64,000 nucleotides of DNA from Aplectana chamaeleonis (GCA_029168955.1 JAPDOI010000211.1:1065001-1129000), one strand, 5' to 3'; counted from the stretch's first letter, positions 11,785 through 22,700 are shown. A program made the numbers and translations. The notes: a model not told the origin generated them from the letters alone.

Positions 11785-12117
11785 GAGCAGGGTTCGCGAT
11801 AAAATCAGTTGCTGAGTTTTCTTCATGAGAATGCAGGTTTCAACATCACAGAAGTGAGAGCAGTGAAAAGTTGCACTAGAGACGCCTAAACAGCTTAGAA
11901 CAGCTAATTGGTGCTGGTTTTGGTCGCATAAGTGCTGGTTTTTTTCCGTTTAGAAACCTATTCGTGCTTTTGCGAAAGCGGCAACTACCGCGCAATATCA
12001 GTAGAAAAATTAGAAGTCAGATGTTTGATGCCGTTACCGAGCATCTGATTTCTCATTTTTCTATTGATAAGCCGCGGCATTTGTCGCTTCGCAAAAGTAT
12101 GAATATGGTGTGACAGC
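11785..12117. repeat. Relatives of the 7797-8390 elements
   Basis: 11785-11870 resembles the left end of the element at 7990 (GCAGGGTTCGCGATAAAA, then CTTCATGAGAAT). 11965-12117 is a palindromic MITE like 7797-7988, with inverted arms around GCTTTTGCGAAAGCGGCAA and TTGTCGCTTCGCAAAAG. The pair is found at both loci, so the two elements have some tendency to occur together. Confidence 0.55.
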
Positions 12118-12348
12118 AAGGCGAAAGACGGCAAAACAAACATACATGGAAATTTAGTTAGTTGTGGGCAAGGTGACAACCAGCAATATTTTGTTTCTGA
12201 GCTGTCCAACAGACCTGGTTTTCGTTGATTTTTGCTGATTTTTTTTTCTGATTTTTGCAAGTTTTTCAGAAAACAGAAATCAGAAAACAGAAAGGCTAAA
12301 ATGGCCAGAAAACACAAATCAGAAAACAGAAATTTCCGCACACCCCTG

Positions 12349-13353
12349 GCGGTGACGCGGTAGTGCCGCTGTGGCTCCGCGATAGCGCCGCCGCGGCTCC
12401 AGTAGAGTATCTCATACGGAATTATCTAAGAATTATAAAGCAAGTAGAAGGGCCAAAGAGCAAAAATAAGCACCTGCGGTTGTCTCGTCCTTTGTCTGAT
12501 AAGGGCAGAGGTTAGCTCCGTTTTTGCGCCCAAGGAAATACGGAATCTACCTCAAACTTGGGTAATTGAACCCAGCGACAATTTTTGTCTTACCACACAG
12601 GACAGACCATCGTATTCCACGCGTGTTCGCTGCTGCACCCTCGCGGAGCCGGCGCGGTTCTAACGCGAACCCGCTGCGGCACTATCGCGGCACAGTCGAG
12701 GGTCGCGGAACTTTCCCGGCACTGACAAGGCAATTTCCTCGGAGAAGTTGCGTTTCTTCTTCTTTTTTTCTGACGCCACGATCTTTTTCTCATATAAGTA
12801 AACTATTCTATGAGCTCGTCAGTAGCTCTCTGAGGCTCCGTCCACATGTGGCGAGAGCGGGCGATTGCGCAAAATCGATGGTCATCGTGAACACACGATT
12901 CGCTAGCCGCTCACAGGCGCACCTTCTCGCGCGCCCTCGCCCGCTTGCTCTCGCGCGCTTACGCCAGCACCACGAAGGAATCAGCAGGTTTCAAGCTCCC
13001 TACTCCATGACTAAAGCAGGTGACAATAAACCTGTAGCAAAACTATTGCCCTTCTTTTCCCTAATCCCACCCCGGAAATCGAAACCGTGGGAAATCATCA
13101 GCCGTTTCGCCGACTCGAGCGATTGATCACCCGATCAAACATTTTCAATCGAATCAGCACGAGGTAGGGGGTGTTTTCCTGTATTGATTTGCGGGCACGA
13201 GCTGCTCGGGCGTTGAGTAGCGTCGAGAGGCGCACAACAGCCGGAACGCCCGCTCTCGCCACGTATGGTCGCTGCTTGAGTCGAAATAGCGGTCATCGCT
13301 TTCTTTCCTATTTTTCTCTGAGCTTTTCACCTAAATTTTTAAGGCGGTATCTC
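12349..13353. other. GC-rich repeat, then a TIR element at about 12829-13275
   Basis: 12349-12720 continues the GC-rich repeat cut by the hAT-like element. 12829-13275 has inverted ends sharing GTGGCGAGAGCGGGCG (12846 region) and CGCCCGCTCTCGCCAC (13246 region). The plus-strand open frame 12566-13126 spans the border of both and has no domain. It is treated as non-coding. Confidence 0.5.
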
Positions 13354-13650
13354 TTAAAGGCAGTGGTCGCGATTATCTATGCTTGTCTTTTTTCTGCCCT
13401 GAACCTTTGTCTGGATTCGGAATAGTAGGACCTATAAGGAAAATTTGCGGAAACAACTCTTGTTTTGGGCCTAATTTTAGGCCTGAACTTTCTTTGTATA
13501 CGTGCCCACTCCACACCATCGGCATCGATGATCTTTAATAGCAAGAACGTCAGCTGTCTCGAAATTGAAATTCAGTCAGTGTACAATAGCCTTCGGTTGG
13601 ACCTGCTCGAATATTTTTGTCCTCGTCGATTTAAACAGTGAATGAAGGAC

Positions 13651-16600
13651 GTATTTGGGGGTGTGTATACAAGTCTGTTGGTACCTGCTCGTTGGTGCCC
13701 CTGCTTCTACTGAACCCAGCAGACGTTTGAGTGTACACAGGGAACGTTCGAGCGATATAGCGTGCACAACTATATCGCGAAAGTATCCCATACATTGCAT
13801 AAAGGTGTCGCCGTCCGGCACACTAAGGCCTCTGGTCCATAACACCTTAGGATCCGTACCTAGGGAGTTCATGGAGTCTTTGGCCACAAGCCACAATTTC
13901 GCACCCTGAACTGTCGATCGCTGTCGAGTGATATCCAAAAAACTGCGCTATCCAGACTTGTGAGCTATTTCCATGCACCGTTTGCTGCTTCGCAGGTAAT
14001 CCGCCTCAAAGATAGACCCGTCATCAGCGTCGGAGAGTACACCATCTACTGCGGTAACGCTGACGATAGGAGAGTGGGAGGCTGTGCAATAGCTGTAAGG
14101 AAGGATTTCAATGGTATGGTCAAGGAGTTTGGCTCAACTTCGTGTAGGAATGCATTGGTGCGACTGCGGGATCACACAGGATTCAATCTGTGGATAGTGA
14201 GTGCTCATGAGCAAACTGACACCGCGGAAGACAATTCGAAGGATGCGTTTTATGAGGAACTCAATACGTTGCTGGCCAGGATACCTTGTCAACATGCTGT
14301 TGTCGTGGGGATTGACGCAAATGCGAAGATGGGACTTGATCAGGAATCCGAAGTACTCGGTAAATGGTTCTACCCAGTGGAGCAAACATCGGACAATGGC
14401 TACCGCCTTGTCGACTTTTGTGAACGCAGTGGTCTGATTATTGCATCGACATTCAAGAGGAATCATCGCCGCCATCAGCTTACGTGGCAGGGACCAACCC
14501 GGCTATCTTCAGAAGAGCAGCAGAAGCGGAAGATGACAACTTTGAAGCTACAGCTTGACTATGTCCTGACGAGGAATATTCCAGTATCGGACATTCGAAG
14601 GTCTAGAGCTGTGTGGGATGTCGCATTCGATTCGGATCACCGTTCTGTTCTGTTGAACTTCACTGCGAGGATTCATAAGAGGAAGCGAGGGGCTCAGCCT
14701 CTCCAGAGGATTGGCATGACAAGTCTCAGAGATGAAGAGTGCAGAAGGAATTTTCGACAACGCGTTTCTATTCACATCGAATTACGGACTAAGAAGAAAC
14801 TTTGCGACGCGGATTCTTTTGTCAAGTGCCTCCAGGACGCTTCGAAAGAGGCACTTCCGGTTGTACAGCCTAAGAAGAAGTTCGCCTACGTCTCAGAAGA
14901 AACTACATCTACCTACAACAGAGTATGTGCTCTCCGAACTGCAGGAAACTTCTTGGAGGAGAAGCGTCTGAGGAGGAAGGTGCGTCGTCAGCTCCAAAGG
15001 ACCGCGAACGAGTGGGCGTGTAGAGCTAAGGAGTTCGAGAAGGCTTGGGAGGAGAAGAATCCGAGGAAAGCCTACACGTTGCTGCGACAGTATAGCGGGA
15101 AGATGAAGAGATGTTCTCCTGTCCTGAACACTAACAATGGAGTTGCAGTTGGTGATGCGACGCTGCCAATATGGAAGGGTTACTTCAGTTCACTTCTGAA
15201 TCGTCCAGCGCCAACAGTACCTGAGCTCCCGCATGTTCAGAGAGCACATTACGATGTCAGTGAGGAACCGCCGACTGAGTCTGAAGTTTTGGATTGTGTC
15301 CGGAAAATGAAGAATGGAAAGGCAGGTGGAGATGACAACATCACTGCTGAAATGCTGAAAGCTCTTCCTCCGTCTGGGATTCGTGAAATGACCAACACCA
15401 TCCGTGCCATATGGATGAGCGAAAGGATACCCGATCCGTGGAGACATGCGATCAACGTACCTCTTCACAAGAAGCTATCCGTTACGGATCCTAAGAACTA
15501 CAGAGGAATCTCTACTTCGTGTCATGTACAAGGTTTTTAGAACGTATCATTCTCGAGCGACTTATCAAACATCGTGAAAGAACGACCAGAGATGAGCGAG
15601 CCGGTTTTCGACCTGGAAGATCGACCATCGACCAAGTGTTCGTCGTGAGAAGAGTAATTGAATCGTGGCAGCGGTTTTCAGAAGCCATTACAGCTTGCTT
15701 TTTAAACTTTGAAGCCGCGTTCGACTCTCCTCATCGTGATCGATTGCTCAATGCTCTGCGAGCAGATGGAGTCCCGGAAAAGTATGTTCGGTTAATCGAG
15801 GACATGAACAAAGGAACAACAGCAGCAGTTCGTACACCTGTCGGATTTACGTCAGCTTTCGAGGTGAAAACAGGAGTAAGGCAAGGAGCCGTTGCAGGAC
15901 CTTTTCTTTTCAACTTCGCCGTTGATGACATCATGCGTAGAGTTGCAGAACAGTTTCCTGCGGATGTGATCCTAACACCATCAGGACGCTCCCTTGTCGA
16001 CCTGGAGTACGCCGACGACATTGTGTTATTCGCTGAAAACAACGCAAAACTGCAAAGGATTGTGAACCTCGTATCGAAGTATGCCGCAGCCTATGGACTT
16101 CGTCTTCGTCCCGACAAATGCAAGCAGATGTGGGTCTCTCAGGGGCCTCCAACGGGAGTTTGTGTGGACGGACAACGTATCGAACTGGTGGACGATTTCT
16201 GTTATTTGGGCTGTTTGCTGAAGAACGATGGTAGTTATGCAGCGGATATTCGACAACGATGTGCGAAAGCTACGTCTGCATTTAATTCTCTAACCAAGTG
16301 TTTGTGGTCTACCACCACCGCGAAGGAAGTCAAGTTGCGTGTCTCCCTATCCGCTATTCGCCCTATCATGATGTACGGATCGGAGACGTGGGCAGCACCG
16401 AAGACGCAGATGGAAAGGTTGGATTGCACGGAGAGGAAGCTTTTTAGGCGTTTGCTTGGATATTTCTGGCCGCGTGTATGCCATAACGAAGAACTTTACA
16501 AGGAAATCGACGCAGTACATCAACGCTTGACACGAAGAAGGTGCCAACATCTCCTAAAGCCATCTCAAGCAGCAATGGAAAGTCGACTTGGACTGCTCGG

Positions 16601-16931
16601 GCATATACTAAGGAGAACGCCGGATCGCCTCGTACAACACTCTTTAGGAATGCTTCCAAATCCTGTTTGGAAACGGCCACCTGGGCGTAGGCGAAAGTTC
16701 TGGACGGATGTGGTTAAAGAGGATTTAAAGTCACTCGACATCGAAAGACAGTTCAGGCGCGATGTTTCGTTTCGCAGGAAATTGAATAGTGACAGCTGGA
16801 TGGAATGTGTTCAAGTTGTGGCTGAAGACCGTGAAAAATGGACTCGGCTGACTACTAGGACGGCACACCTCGGTGAATATGCGGAATGACCGCGTCAGGC
16901 GAAAGTCAACCGATTAAGTCAAGTAAGTCAA
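13651..16931 (+). mobile_element. RTE-class LINE, near full length (3.28 kb), dead
   Basis: Flanked by an 11-bp duplication, GAATGAAGGAC (13640-13650 and 16932-16942), which sets both ends. The length is close to that of RTE-1-type elements (about 3.3 kb), so the 5' end is probably complete or nearly so. The 3' end after the stop codon is short and finishes with GTCAAGTAAGTCAA-type repeats instead of a poly(A) tail, as known for RTE. It is inserted in the TTAA element 13354-17212, within the esterase intron and on the same strand as the esterase. Confidence 0.9.
13864..16889 (+). pseudogene. RTE endonuclease-reverse transcriptase ORF, inactivated
   Basis: In the intact element the protein nicks target DNA and primes reverse transcription there. 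AP-endonuclease domain: RTLNCRSLSS (Asn kept), then QVIRLKDRP where QETR is usual (catalytic Glu lost, 13996-13998), GIDANAKMG, QLDYVL and SDHRSV (His kept). RT domain: KNYRGIS, AGFRPGRSTIDQ, motif A CFLNFEAAFDS (usual Asp is Asn, AAC at 15705-15707), GVRQGAVAGPFLFN, motif C EYADDIVLF, then GYFWPRVCHNE and HILRRTPDRLVQ near the C-terminus. The frame breaks at about 15505-15540: compared with the usual RGISLLRVMYKVLERI string, two bases are missing and one T is extra. No ATG opens the frame after the stop at 13861; an ATG at 13870 is one base out of frame. Two catalytic losses plus frameshifts mean a dead copy. Confidence 0.9.
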
Positions 16932-17212
16932 GAATGAAGGACTTGCTTCTACTTTTCGGCTGCTTTTATTAGTTAAAGTTACATTTAATTCTGGCTGTGA
17001 ACGTCATTGCTTTTTCACTGCTCATCATGAGGCTGCGATCTTTTTTTCGCGGGGCTGTGCACGTTTGCACGAATTTGAAACTAAGTATCCTAATAACTCT
17101 ATTTATAGCGCGTTTATTGCCGCGTACCCTCCCTGGTCTTTTAGCCGTTTGCGAATCAAACTGGTTTTCATGATCTGTTTCACACTTTTTTCATCGCGAC
17201 CACTGCCTTTAA

Positions 17213-17988
17213 GCTGTCGTCGATTCCATTATTCACTTTCTGTGAGGTGCATAACAATTTTCTGACCGGAAGAAATCACAGTGTTTCTGAAAACGGATTT
17301 GTGCTTCGAATTCAAATAATGTTTTGGAGAAATTGTGGTAAAATAAAAATGGAAATATGGCAAAGTAAGGAGACAGGCAAGTGAGATCGGAATTACGGGA
17401 GCGCTTTAATTGGATTCTGCAATTTGGCGTCATTTGGACACATTGGGAAGCTAGGCCGCGATGAGCTGGCCCTCTGTCGGGCGCGTGCACATGTTTCAGT
17501 GGTGTATGACAGCGTAAAAAAACGCGCAGATACCCCAATGTGCGTGCAAAATTTCGCGCGCCAAATTTCGCACGTGCCCATCATTGATGTATGCCGGCTC
17601 TGTAGTACCCAGGGTGTTTCAAATGGAGTACGTTTTCATGCACCTCAAAATTTCGACAATTACGAGTCTCCGTACACCTCTCCTGATCTGTCTTCTATTC
17701 CATGAAGACATGTCTTCATTGAATTGCTTTTTTTCCATCACAAGTAATATTGCTGCTGATTCGTCGGTCAGGAATTGAATAAACATAGCAATGCTTGATA
17801 ACATTTTTCAATAGTCATCATTTCAATAAGGAAAACTAGCCCGAATCTCTCCTCGACACTACGATATTGGTCCTTATAGGGGGAACTGCTAGTCTCCCAA
17901 GGCCGGGATCATATTTCCAGCGACGAGCGACGCGACACAGGACGGTAGTAGTCCATGCGAAACTACGAGTTTTATGTTGCGAGCTGAC
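17213..17988. other. Intron sequence; no gene
   Basis: Contains a GTGCAC/GCGCG-rich stretch (about 17480-17580) resembling 10230-10410, and at 17900-17950 a copy of a motif (TTTCCAGCGACGAGCGACGC) that recurs inverted at about 36345-36375. Short open frames on both strands show no domain. Confidence 0.4.
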
Positions 17989-17996
17989 GTTCGAAA

Positions 17997-19095
17997 CAGG
18001 GGTGTGCGGAAAATTCCTATCGGTGAATTTTTTACCGAAACTTTTTACCGAAATTTTTATCGGTAAATACGGTAAAAACTGAAAATTCGATAAAAATTCT
18101 GACTTTGACTTTTTGGTGTCTACCCCATGCGGTAACACAAATGACCGATATTATTTATGTATCATTTACAATAGTGCGTGAAGATAGTGCAAATACTGAT
18201 TTAGTTTTACATATTAAACTGATTACACAAGGTGCTGAGTTGATCGCAAAATGCTTGACTCCGGGCGAGATTGAACCAGCATATACCTAAAGGGATCTCG
18301 CCCGGAGCCAAGCGTTTTGCGATCAACTCAGCACCTTGCGTAAACATACCATAACGTGCACTGCGACGTTTAACTGCAGTTACGGTAAAAAAAAACATTC
18401 AAAAAGCGTGTAATATTAAACTGAGATCAACAGCTGAACCTGATCAGTGGGACGTTGCTTTTGAGAAAAAGTAACATTCTAAAAATTTCTGTCGTCAAGG
18501 CCTTTCTGTAGTCACTCAAAGTCAGGACAGCTGAGGAAAACATCTTTCCAGCGTAAACTGCTCCAGGAGGCGCGCAAGAGTTCTTATTGCTCAGTGAGGA
18601 GAGGTGCGGGCACGATGATGTCACAATGAAGTCGTTCCAGCACTGCAGTGTATTCAGTGTTGTGTCAGAGTCTTCGAAAAAGAATTTTCCAAGTTACTGA
18701 AATATCTGCTTCAGGACTCTGTTGCCTTTGAAATCTGTTGACATTTTTGAAAAAAAAACATGCATTTCTCGGAGTAGTATCTCGCTAAGGGTACGTGACA
18801 GAAAAGGTGGAGAGATCGTTTGAACATTCAAAATATAAGCCAAAGGGTTGAAAAGGGGTAACAAAAAGAAGGAAGAAGAAGGATATCGCGCCAAAGGCAT
18901 ATCATAACAGTAGCAAACCCGTGAAATACGAGTAAGAAGTAGGCCAATTAGACGAAAAAAACATCAAACTTTTTTCGGTAAAAATTTCGGTAAATTTCGA
19001 GATAAACTCGGTAAATCGGTAAATCCAAATTTGCCGAAAAACACCGGTAAATCCGGAAAATCGGTAAATCGGTAAACGGAAAATCCACACCGCTG
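17997..19095. mobile_element. hAT-like non-autonomous element, 1.1 kb, perfect 8-bp target duplication
   Basis: GTTCGAAA at 17989-17996 and 19096-19103 is a perfect 8-bp duplication. The element begins CAGGGGTGTGCGGAAAAT, like the element at 10545, and ends CCACACCGCTG. Both ends are packed with CGGTAAAT/ACCGAAATTT-type subterminal repeats (18015-18080, 18965-19085), and the minus strand at the right end reads as a false low-complexity frame. No transposase. A second palindrome, 18224-18341, lies inside. Confidence 0.9.
18224..18341. repeat. Inverted repeat with GCTCCGGGCGAGAT arms
   Basis: Arms of about 45 bp (ACAAGGTGCTGAGTTGATCG..., and its complement ending at 18341) flank a 23-bp spacer. 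The left arm unit is also present at 45070-45130, and both loci have an AACTGCAGTTACGG palindrome nearby (18372; 45343-45362). It is therefore a small repeat family nested in the hAT-like element. The GGTTCAATCTCG string (reverse strand) resembles a tRNA B box, but no tRNA fold follows. Confidence 0.65.
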
Positions 19096-19196
19096 GTTCG
19101 AAACTCGCACAATGAACTGATTGAAACTGGTACAATACTCTCACTCATCATCATGCGAGGTGTTGTGTTTCTTTGCAAAACTTCAGCTCTCTAAGG

Positions 19197-19645
19197 AGTT
19201 GAACCAGCAGTGCTGCCAACCAAAGCGGCCATCACTGGCATTGCGCCGAGGTTGCACTTTGCGCCGTTGATGTTTTCATAGTACTTGACTCCCATTGCCA
19301 ACACAGCATTGTGATTCTGGCCACAGCAAAGGCTCAGGCTTGTAGCTAACGTCATAGTACCTACTTAAAAGCTTAAATTGATAAAGAAATGAAGCATTGA
19401 ATTGTATGAGACATGTGAAAGAAATTATTTAAGTCGTTCCTCATTCGAACAAATTCGGTCGGCCCTCCGGGCTACAATAAAAAAAGCTCATTAAGTACAC
19501 GCCTATTCATTTCCTCACCACTCTTCGACGGATTCTATTTGTTCTATAACTATCATTGCTGTTAATCCTTGCCGCATATTTTCACCCCTCAGTTCTTGTG
19601 TCAAACCTACTGTTGCCGATTTCTTCTCAGCGCCTACTGCACTCA
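19197..19645 (-). other. Two short minus-strand open segments, unrecognised
   Basis: Segment a (about 19638-19507) reads from ATG through SATVGLTQELRGENMRQGLT to a stop next to a GTGAGG donor-like site. Segment b (19365-19197) follows a TAG acceptor-like site and reads SLCCGQNHNAVLAMGVKYYE and GAKCNLGAMPVMAAL to TAG. The two do not share phase. The residue mix of segment b looks protein-like and Cys-containing, but no family was recognised. They lie inside the esterase intron on the opposite strand. They could be a decayed gene fragment, a small nested gene or chance. Confidence 0.25.
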
Positions 19646-21229
19646 TACAAAAACAGATTTTTCTAATCTCACTTTTTCTATCGTCTGAACGACCGCATGA
19701 GCAAAAGTTTTGTTGGTTCGAAAAAGAGTTTTTTCATTCATAAGGAAAAAATCATGCTTCTCCTGAAAACTTGGGCATAAGCTAAATTGATCTTTTTTTG
19801 CACACTTCGGGTATTGATACACCTCATCAAAATAGGACTGATAAGGTCGTAACTCTAATGAGAAAAAGATGCAAATGTCCTCGTACCAACTTTTTGCAGC
19901 TTTGAGGTGTTGCCAGAAAATTTGTAGACACTGTGAAAAAACTTGTAAAAACGTTTTGAGATTACACTCCAGCCCGTACCTTTGAGTTTTTGTGAAATTT
20001 ACGAAATAAATTTCCCGCTCATCCTCCCGAACAACCAGCAACGTTTCTCGGAAGATTCCTATTTTTTTGTGAATTTAGAAATTGAGCATGTGGATTGAGA
20101 CATATGAAATCACGAATTGAACTTCATAAAGAAATTCAAATCATATGATCCTCGCACTTGACAGAAGAAATCATATTTTATCGTATAAAAACTTCTCTTT
20201 TTCGACTATTTTCTTAGAACAAGGATTTACTGGAAATTGAGGACCTCCTCCGAGAAAATTAGGAAATTTTTTGAATTGTGAAAGTTTTGATAAGACAAAG
20301 GTTTTTTTGCACCTACATATTTACACTTGTACTTACTGTCCGAGTTCGTGGCTTATCAAAATTTGCCTAGGAAAAGCTCTCAGATTCCGAGCAGAGCAAA
20401 GCAATGCTCGATAATTTTCTGCATCACCCAAATACATGGCTACGAGTAGGATCTTCGAGAAATTGAATATTAAAGAACAAAATTCAAAACTTATCCACAT
20501 TTTTATCACTTTTTTGGAAATCGAAGAATCAAAAAAATCAGGAGAATTTCGAACGTAATCGAGGAAACCGAATGATACGAAAAGAAATAAGAAAATCGAA
20601 AAATCGAGTAAGTCTGAAATCGATTCGATCGGAAAAAAATCTAAGAAGCATCTTTCGGTTCACATTGCTCGACATCGTAGAGTTATAACCTCAGAAATTT
20701 GGTTTGCTAAGGTTTCGCAGTGCCTGAATTGTACTAAGTAAGCATTAATTTTGCTATGCCCAGCCTATCAGTAGCAAATAACCCGCTGCTTTCAGCTGAA
20801 AAGCGTGAAAATAATGGATTTATGACATCATCAGTTCAGTTTGATAAAGGTATCAATTTATTACTTGTGTCAAAAGGCATTAGTTTTGCCTATTTATAAG
20901 TCATCAGGAGCAGGTTATTTGCTCCACTGGTATGAAAAACTTATAACTCGGAGAGAGCTATGACCTTATCAGTTGAGTTTGATATAGTATCAACGTATGA
21001 CTTCTGCCAAAAAAGAATTAGATTTCACTTTTTAATTTAATTTCATTTAGAGAATCTATTTCACTTTATAATTTTCATTTCCAAGTTATTTCAAACCTAA
21101 TCACTCGCTTTTCCGGCTTCCAAAATGCTCCGAATCTTATGAATATGTTCTTATCACTTCGATTTGATAATTTATCAAAAGCTAGATTAGTGTAACATAG
21201 ACTATAATCAAGTTTTTCACGCCAACATG
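19646..21229. other. AT-rich intron sequence; no gene
   Basis: No exon or TIR element was recognised. Similar phrases recur within it (GTATCAA, CAGTTGAGTTTGATA and TTATCAGTTCAGTTTGATA around 20830-21000), suggesting an old diverged duplication. The minus-strand open frame 19643-20041 has no domain. Confidence 0.35.
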
Positions 21230-21640
21230 ACCAAATCCCGGCTTTTCCGCTTTAAAACGCAAGGCGATCTATCGATTTTTTGCCAAGGTACAGTATACTT
21301 GGAGGTCGGCAGTCAATAATTTTTGACTGCCACCGCGCGGTTAAGCTGACAGCCTGTGCAAAACAGCACTCACCCCGCATGATAGACGAAAAAGACTTCC
21401 GCACCCGCCACTTTTTCTTCCCAGGAAACTGGGAGTGTCTCTGCGCTCTCCACCACCGCTGCGCTGTTTTCGCCTTTCGCTGCCCCACGTCGCCCCTAGA
21501 GGACCAGAGGCCTGCTGCCAGTTTCAGCGTGATCGCGCGAGGGTGCCCGGAACCATGAGGTTCACTCCGCAATGAAGCTTCATAGAGAGCGAGCACAGGA
21601 TGGCGGAAGCGGTTGGACCATTTTTGCACCCAGATTCGAA
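21230..21640 (-). repeat. GC-richer block with a minus-strand open frame, unclassified
   Basis: Stands out from the AT-rich flanks. A 125-residue minus-strand frame (21629-21252) is basic and has no recognisable domain; a plus-strand frame overlaps it. No TIRs were found. Probably a repeat fragment; a gene remnant cannot be excluded. Confidence 0.3.
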
Positions 21641-21938
21641 AGTTAGGTCCCTTTGAGGTCGGGGAACACTATGTATCACTGTTCTCAAAACCTGTTTAAT
21701 GCCATATATCCCTCAAAATCGCCTCTTCTTGTGAGGTCGAAACCTCGCCAGAATACCTGTATGTTCCGGACCATTACGAAACTTGTAGTTCCGGATGAAT
21801 TACTACCACCCACAATGTTTACCATCACTATCAACCAACAATCGATATGCGTGTGATGCGCTGGCGCTATCGCTGATCCGCTGCAGGCTATGATCTAGAG
21901 CTTTAACTGCGCAGAGCGAGATTGAAAGGCCCTAGTAG

Positions 21939-22341
21939 TGTATACTATATTTTGACATCGAATGATTTCCGAATGGTTTTATAAATGGGTTTTTTCTCTG
22001 AATGACAGGATGGTTCGAGGCCTTCGGTTTTGTGAGGACAACAAGTAAGAGGTAAGCTTCAAAGACAGGTCAGAGCAGAATCTCTGCACTCACAGAATCA
22101 GAATTATCAGTCATTCGAAAATAGTCGACTTCTGAATGACAGTCGATCATTTTTTCAAATTTTTGATACAATTTTGATTTTATAATGGAAAAAATTCCAC
22201 TTGACATGACTTAGCGAGGAGCTTATCTCTCACCCGTTGTCTAAAAACCGAACACGGCTTGAATTATTTTTGTCATAAGAGAGAAAGAGTCCATTTATAG
22301 GATCATTCGAAATCATTCGATGTCAAAGTATAGTGTATACA
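21939..22341. mobile_element. TIR MITE, about 400 bp, with TTGACATCGAATGATTT arms
   Basis: The left arm (TGTATACTATATTTTGACAT...CGAATGATTTCCGAATG) pairs with the complement of the right arm (ATTCGAAATCATTCGATGTC...TAGTGTATACA). Pairing continues for about 70 bp (TATAAATGG, TTCTCTC). Inner repeats near 22110-22140 include AATCAGAATTATCAGTCATT. No coding potential. The TA-rich ends would fit a Tc1/mariner-type MITE (inference). Confidence 0.75.
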
Positions 22342-22700
22342 TCCCGCGACACGAGACAGCGACCGTGCATAGCGGCCATTTCGACTTTCAATCGATTTGT
22401 ATGATGAACACTACTGGAAGCCGGAAGTATACAACAAAACCATAAGCTGTGGCCATGCGTACTACCGCTCTTTTTGGTAAGGTGGTGGTCTACATGGAGC
22501 AGCTTCTTATTGAAAGAATTGTTTGCAAACCATGACAGGGGGTCGCTGTTCACGACAATGGATCATGGTCTGCCACCTATGTATGTACATGTAGAGTCAA
22601 TATGGTCTCATGGTTTTGTATAACTCAATTTTGATTCATGGAAGCTTAGATTATAGAGCAGTAAAGTTTTTTTCAGCTACATGTCAAACTATCGATTTAG

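Larger units (their letters stand above)
10545..12348. mobile_element. hAT-like non-autonomous element, 1.8 kb, with 8-bp target duplication
   Basis: Ends are CAGGGGTGTGCGGAA at 10545 and TTCCGCACACCCCTG ending at 12348, perfect 15-bp TIRs. The flanking 8-mers are GCGGTGAT (10537-10544) and GCGGTGAC (12349-12356), 7 of 8 identical; an 8-bp duplication is the hAT hallmark. AGAAAACAGAAA repeats lie just inside both ends (10575-10650, 12265-12335). No transposase is encoded. The interior has been hit by other insertions: a fold-back MITE at 11155-11395, a small TIR MITE at 11581-11765, and relatives of 7797-8390 at about 11785-12117. It is itself inserted in a GC-rich repeat. Confidence 0.85.
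13354..17212. mobile_element. TTAA-bounded element, copy J, split by an RTE LINE
   Basis: Left end TTAAAGGCAGTGGTCGCGAT (13354) and right end ATCGCGACCACTGCCTTTAA (ending 17212) are perfect 20-bp inverted repeats that include the TTAA. Removing the RTE insertion and one target copy leaves about 570 bp, close to the 470-495 bp of the other family members. It is related in its TTAAAGGCA ends to the copies at 28336, 30907, 33381, 35465, 44075, 46474, 46955, 59428 and 60794. No transposase. TTAA borders recall piggyBac-type targets (inference). Confidence 0.8.

Noticed and set aside
12566..13126. 186-residue open frame on the plus strand
   Set aside because: Spans the border of a GC-rich repeat and a TIR element, has no domain, and the opposite strand is also open; composition artefact.
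18270..18341. tRNA-like B box (GGTTCAATCTCG, reverse strand) as a tRNA or SINE head
   Set aside because: No cloverleaf or A box at the right distance; the motif lies in an inverted-repeat arm.
19507..19638. Resemblance of GENMRQGLTAMI to a DNA gyrase B signature
   Set aside because: Only about 12 residues agree; flanking residues do not continue the gyrase pattern and no other gyrase segment is nearby. Kept only as an unrecognised segment.
21252..21629. 125-residue minus-strand frame as a gene
   Set aside because: No recognisable domain and an overlapping plus frame; listed only as an unclassified repeat-like block.
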